From an uncultured Actinomycetes bacterium (GTDB taxonomy: Bacteria > Actinomycetota > Actinomycetes > Nanopelagicales > Nanopelagicaceae): a stretch of DNA of 6,303 nucleotides. The notes below the pieces were generated by a model. It worked only from the letters and a program-made list of their open reading frames with translations. It had not been told where the DNA came from and made no database searches. Position 1 is the stretch's first letter. Every line of letters starts with the position of its first letter. Below, piece by piece: positions 4,914 to 6,303 of this stretch. The translations under genes were made by a program, and so were the position numbers. Location: assembly GCA_903893085.1 (NCBI GenBank), contig CAITKS010000102.1:1-6303 (forward strand), in the 5' to 3' direction.

Positions 4914-6303
4914 ATGGCTGTTTATGCGCAACCAGGACAACCTGGTGCAGTTGCAGAATTTAAATCCCGTTATGACCACTGGATAGGTGGCAAATATGTT
5001 GCACCAGTCTCTGGAAAGTATTTCGAAAATATCACACCAGTTACTGGAAAGGTTTTCTGCGAAGTGGCACGAGGAGATGCAGCCGATATCGAAGCCGCAT
5101 TGGATGCAGCTCATGCCGCTGCGAAAACTTGGAATAAAACTTCTGCAACAGAACGTGCGATTATTTTAAATAAAATCGCAGATCGCATGGAAGCAAATCT
5201 TGAAAAGATTTCCGTTGCCGAAACATGGGATAACGGAAAGCCTGTTCGCGAAACCATGGCTGCCGATATTCCTCTTGCAATTGATCACTTCCGCTATTTT
5301 GCTGGAGCAATTCGCGCGCAAGAAGGTTCCATCGGCGAACTAGATCATGACACCGTGGCTTATCACTTCCACGAGCCGCTTGGTGTAGTCGGTCAGATAA
5401 TTCCTTGGAACTTCCCTATCTTGATGGCTGTCTGGAAACTGGCACCCGCACTTGCTGCAGGTAACTGCGTAGTGCTTAAACCTGCTGAGCAAACGCCAGT
5501 ATCGATTCTCTTCTTAATGGAATTGATCGCTGATTTACTTCCAGCTGGCGTTATAAATATCGTCAATGGATTCGGTGTCGAAGCTGGCAAACCACTTGCT
5601 TCATCACGTCGAATCGCAAAGATCGCGTTCACTGGAGAAACAACCACTGGCCGCTTAATCATGCAATACGCATCCGAAAACATCATTCCGGTAACCCTAG
5701 AACTAGGCGGAAAATCACCAAACATTTTCTTCCGTGACATCGCTGATGAGAATGATGCTTTCTATGACAAGTGCATCGAAGGATTTAACATGTTCGCCCT
5801 TAATCAAGGTGAAGTCTGTACATGTCCTTCACGCGCTTTAATCGATGCTCCGATTTACGATCAGTTCCTTAAAGATGTAATGGTTCGCACCAAGGCAATC
5901 ATCCAAGGAAATCCATTGGACACGGCCACCATGATCGGTGCGCAAGCATCAAATGATCAGATGGAAAAAATCCTGAGCTACTTCGAAATTGGCAAGCAAG
6001 AAGGTGCAAAGATTCTGATCGGTGGAAAGCGTGCTGACTTAGGCGGAGACCTTTCTGGTGGTTATTACATCGAACCAACAATCTTTGAAGGTACAAATAA
6101 CATGCGAATCTTCCAAGAAGAAATCTTTGGACCAGTTGTATCTGTTGCAAAGTTCGATGGATTCGATCAAGCGATGGAGATTGCAAATGACACTCTCTAT
6201 GGTCTGGGATCAGGAGTTTGGACTCGCAAGATGAACACCGCATATCGCGCCGGTCGTGAAATCAAAGCTGGACGTGTTTGGACCAACTGTTATCACGCAT
6301 ACC
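4914..6303 (+). CDS. aldB: AldB/ExaC-type aldehyde dehydrogenase (acetaldehyde dehydrogenase-like), 3' truncated by window edge
   Basis: Cytoplasmic NAD(P)+-dependent oxidation of an aldehyde to its carboxylic acid; closest relatives known to me (E. coli AldB, Pseudomonas ExaC) use acetaldehyde and other short aldehydes, often downstream of alcohol oxidation. I see 463 residues; the family is about 505-510, so some 45 are lost. The protein matches AldB nearly end to end: RYD..IGG at 19-26, AETWDNGKP at 102-110, DHFRYFA at 124-130, GQIIPWNFP at 160-168 (oxyanion Asn166, Lys189 for cofactor), ELGGKSPN at 263-270 with general base Glu263, [12 protein letters not shown] with catalytic Cys302, EEIFGPV at 402-408, and [11 protein letters not shown] at the edge. 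FTGE at 239-242 replaces the usual FTGS of many ALDHs, which I recall as common in actinobacterial members of this group. The start ATG follows AAGGAA at 4901-4906 by seven bases. Class assignment is firm; exact substrate is inference. Confidence 0.95.
   Translation, partial: MAVYAQPGQPGAVAEFKSRYDHWIGGKYVAPVSGKYFENITPVTGKVFCEVARGDAADIEAALDAAHAAAKTWNKTSATERAIILNKIADRMEANLEKISVAETWDNGKPVRETMAADIPLAIDHFRYFAGAIRAQEGSIGELDHDTVAYHFHEPLGVVGQIIPWNFPILMAVWKLAPALAAGNCVVLKPAEQTPVSILFLMELIADLLPAGVINIVNGFGVEAGKPLASSRRIAKIAFTGETTTGRLIMQYASENIIPVTLELGGKSPNIFFRDIADENDAFYDKCIEGFNMFALNQGEVCTCPSRALIDAPIYDQFLKDVMVRTKAIIQGNPLDTATMIGAQASNDQMEKILSYFEIGKQEGAKILIGGKRADLGGDLSGGYYIEPTIFEGTNNMRIFQEEIFGPVVSVAKFDGFDQAMEIANDTLYGLGSGVWTRKMNTAYRAGREIKAGRVWTNCYHAY

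Noticed and set aside
5393..6243. Minus-strand open frames of 115 and 114 codons inside the aldehyde dehydrogenase
   Set aside because: The plus-strand frame matches AldB continuously through this stretch; the minus-strand frames show no family resemblance.

Overview
The window looks like a chromosomal segment from an actinobacterium with moderate, slightly AT-leaning base composition. The evidence is a large MMPL-type RND transporter of the actinobacterial kind, Sec-exported proteins with AxA cleavage sites and no outer-membrane proteins, strong purine-rich Shine-Dalgarno sites, and a secreted protein whose N-terminus (TITCYKG...KCPTGW) resembles a motif I recall from small-genome freshwater Actinobacteria (acI / Nanopelagicales). 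The lineage is an inference from style and has not been checked by alignment. I see no tRNA, rRNA, CRISPR array, insertion sequence or other sign of mobility.

Layout: (1) 2-1342, plus strand: C-terminal part of an MMPL/RND membrane transporter whose start lies outside the window. (2) 4655 down to 1343, minus strand: three closely spaced genes (gaps of 34 and 24 bp) that read as one operon, in the order 215-aa secreted beta-rich protein, 315-aa secreted Ig-like protein, 552-aa secreted protein made of repeated Ig/IPT-like modules. None has a named function I can recognise. The last gene ends directly against the transporter gene: the two stop codons touch, with no intergenic base. (3) 4656-4913: a 258-bp divergent control region containing a perfect 16-bp palindrome, and a hairpin that would cover the ribosome binding site of the first minus-strand gene. 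(4) 4914-6303, plus strand: a nearly complete AldB/ExaC-type NAD(P)+ aldehyde dehydrogenase cut by the right edge.

How the parts relate: the aldehyde dehydrogenase is cytoplasmic and probably oxidises short-chain aldehydes such as acetaldehyde. The minus-strand operon makes only exported proteins, with no enzyme motif, wall-sorting motif or C-terminal membrane anchor. Its products may act together outside the cell, but the sequence does not show what they bind. The operon and the dehydrogenase share one short intergenic region, so shared or mutually exclusive regulation is possible. The transporter converges on the operon and need not be related in function. The most unusual signals are the uncharacterised secreted operon, the A-B-A-B domain duplication in its largest protein, the SD-covering hairpin, the CIRCE-half-site-like palindrome, and a strong hairpin inside the transporter gene that could end the operon transcript.
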